In this document: piece after piece, positions 63,627-64,000 of the stretch
How the letters are laid out: the number at the start of each line of letters is the position of its first letter
Position numbering within the stretch: position 1 is the first letter of the stretch
Assembly: GCF_015751785.1 (NCBI RefSeq)
Contig: NZ_JADOTY010000001.1
Span: 2,418,001-2,482,000 of the forward strand
Source: Micromonospora vinacea
Lineage (GTDB): Bacteria; Actinomycetota; Actinomycetes; Mycobacteriales; Micromonosporaceae
Length of the DNA: 64,000 nucleotides
Direction of reading: 5' to 3'
The notes under the pieces: model-generated
Seen by the model: the letters and a program-made list of their open reading frames with translations, nothing else
Told to the model about the DNA's origin: nothing
Database searches by the model: none
Made by a program: the position numbers and the translations under genes

Positions 63627-64000
63627 TCAGCCGTCGGCGTCGGTCGATTCCGCGGACCTTCCGCCGCCGGTCCCGCCGCTCGACGGGGCGCCGCTGGCCG
63701 GAGTCGTCGGTGTCGAGCCCGACGGCGGCGCGGCGGACGACGACCCCGACGGTGACCCGGCGGACGGCGTGCCGGACGGCGGTGCCGCGGATGGCGAGAC
63801 TGACCTCGGTGCGGCCGGCGGTGGCGCGGCCGGTGCCGGTCCGTCCGGACTGAAGACGGCGAGCGCGTCCTCGCGGTCCAGCGTGGGCCCGGTCGGGATC
63901 AGCGCGAGCAGCGAACCGGGCACCGCCAGTGGGGTGACCCCGCCGTAGCCGAGCGCCTCCAGCGTCGCCGCCGAGCCGAGCGGATACCGGATGCCCTGCG
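63627..64000 (-). CDS. eccB: Type VII secretion protein EccB, 3' end (partial)
   Basis: The frame is open to the window end. Reading in from the edge gives GIRYPLGSAATLEALGYGG then VTPLAVPGSLLALIPTGP, the conserved C-terminal end of EccB. EccB is the membrane-anchored ATPase-like subunit of the ESX channel, facing the periplasm. About 24 codons of conserved domain precede a tail of about 75 residues made of Pro/Ser/Gly/Thr, ending ESTDADG; this tail is longer than I expect for EccB. The start is outside the window. Confidence 0.85.
   Translation of the reverse strand, partial: QGIRYPLGSAATLEALGYGGVTPLAVPGSLLALIPTGPTLDREDALAVFSPDGPAPAAPPPAAPRSVSPSAAPPSGTPSAGSPSGSSSAAPPSGSTPTTPASGAPSSGGTGGGRSAESTDADG

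Overview
The window is 64 kb of very GC-rich chromosome. Gene density is high, GTG starts are frequent, and several genes overlap by GTGA, ATGA or TGATG. The gene set points to a spore-forming actinomycete of the Micromonospora type: SepH, the two-protein XPB helicase set, the futalosine (mqn) menaquinone pathway, DUF3027, DUF2530, DUF4230 and DUF5941 proteins, an ECF41 sigma factor and a type VII (ESX-like) secretion locus. The genus is an inference from gene content and style. No rRNA, tRNA, CRISPR array, insertion sequence or prophage was recognised.

Layout. 1-9.7 kb is accessory in character: the 3' end of an ECF41 sigma factor gene, a signal-peptide protein, a 1661-residue secreted metallophosphoesterase with three internal repeats and three chitin-type binding modules, another secreted protein, a divergent TetR/DUF4267 pair with visible operators, and a divergent pair of very small genes (a Cys/His protein and a GntR-like DNA-binding domain only). 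9.9-15.5 kb holds the XPB helicase and its Helicase_C_3-type partner, separated by an L,D-transpeptidase and a small membrane protein. 15.6-26.9 kb is housekeeping: HAD phosphatase, cold-shock protein, mqnD, an XRE-GNAT fusion, mqnB coupled to an MFS transporter, DUF3027, a purine permease, a MarR/MFS pair and a 2'-5' RNA ligase. 26.9-29.4 kb is a regulator (transposase-type HTH joined to a MarR-like domain) facing a DUF4097 protein and an alpha/beta hydrolase across an array of TGCAAC boxes. 29.4-41.7 kb has sepH, serC, a type-2 citrate synthase, pdxH plus MFS, an aldose epimerase, a nitroreductase, an acyl-CoA dehydrogenase, DUF4230 and PspC proteins, and sdaA.

41.7-47.6 kb is a tight cell-surface polymer operon: ABC-2 exporter permease and ATPase, a CDP-alcohol phosphotransferase with a worn nucleotidyltransferase-like front half, and a GT2/TagF-type polymerase. 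After it come a MalK-type ATPase without visible partners, a membrane protein, a hotdog thioesterase, and a beta-phosphoglucomutase/GH65 phosphorylase pair that would turn an alpha-glucosyl disaccharide into glucose and glucose 6-phosphate. 54-61.7 kb is a run of small stress, envelope and transport genes. The right edge (61.9-64 kb, minus strand) enters a type VII secretion locus: the eccB 3' end with a Ser/Pro-rich tail, a small helical protein, and a WXG-type substrate-like protein with a long Gly/Ala/Pro-rich region.

Strong hairpins close many transcription units. Four further intergenic inverted repeats (9.84, 17.63, 31.98 and 39.62 kb) look like members of dispersed palindromic families, which only a genome-wide search can confirm.
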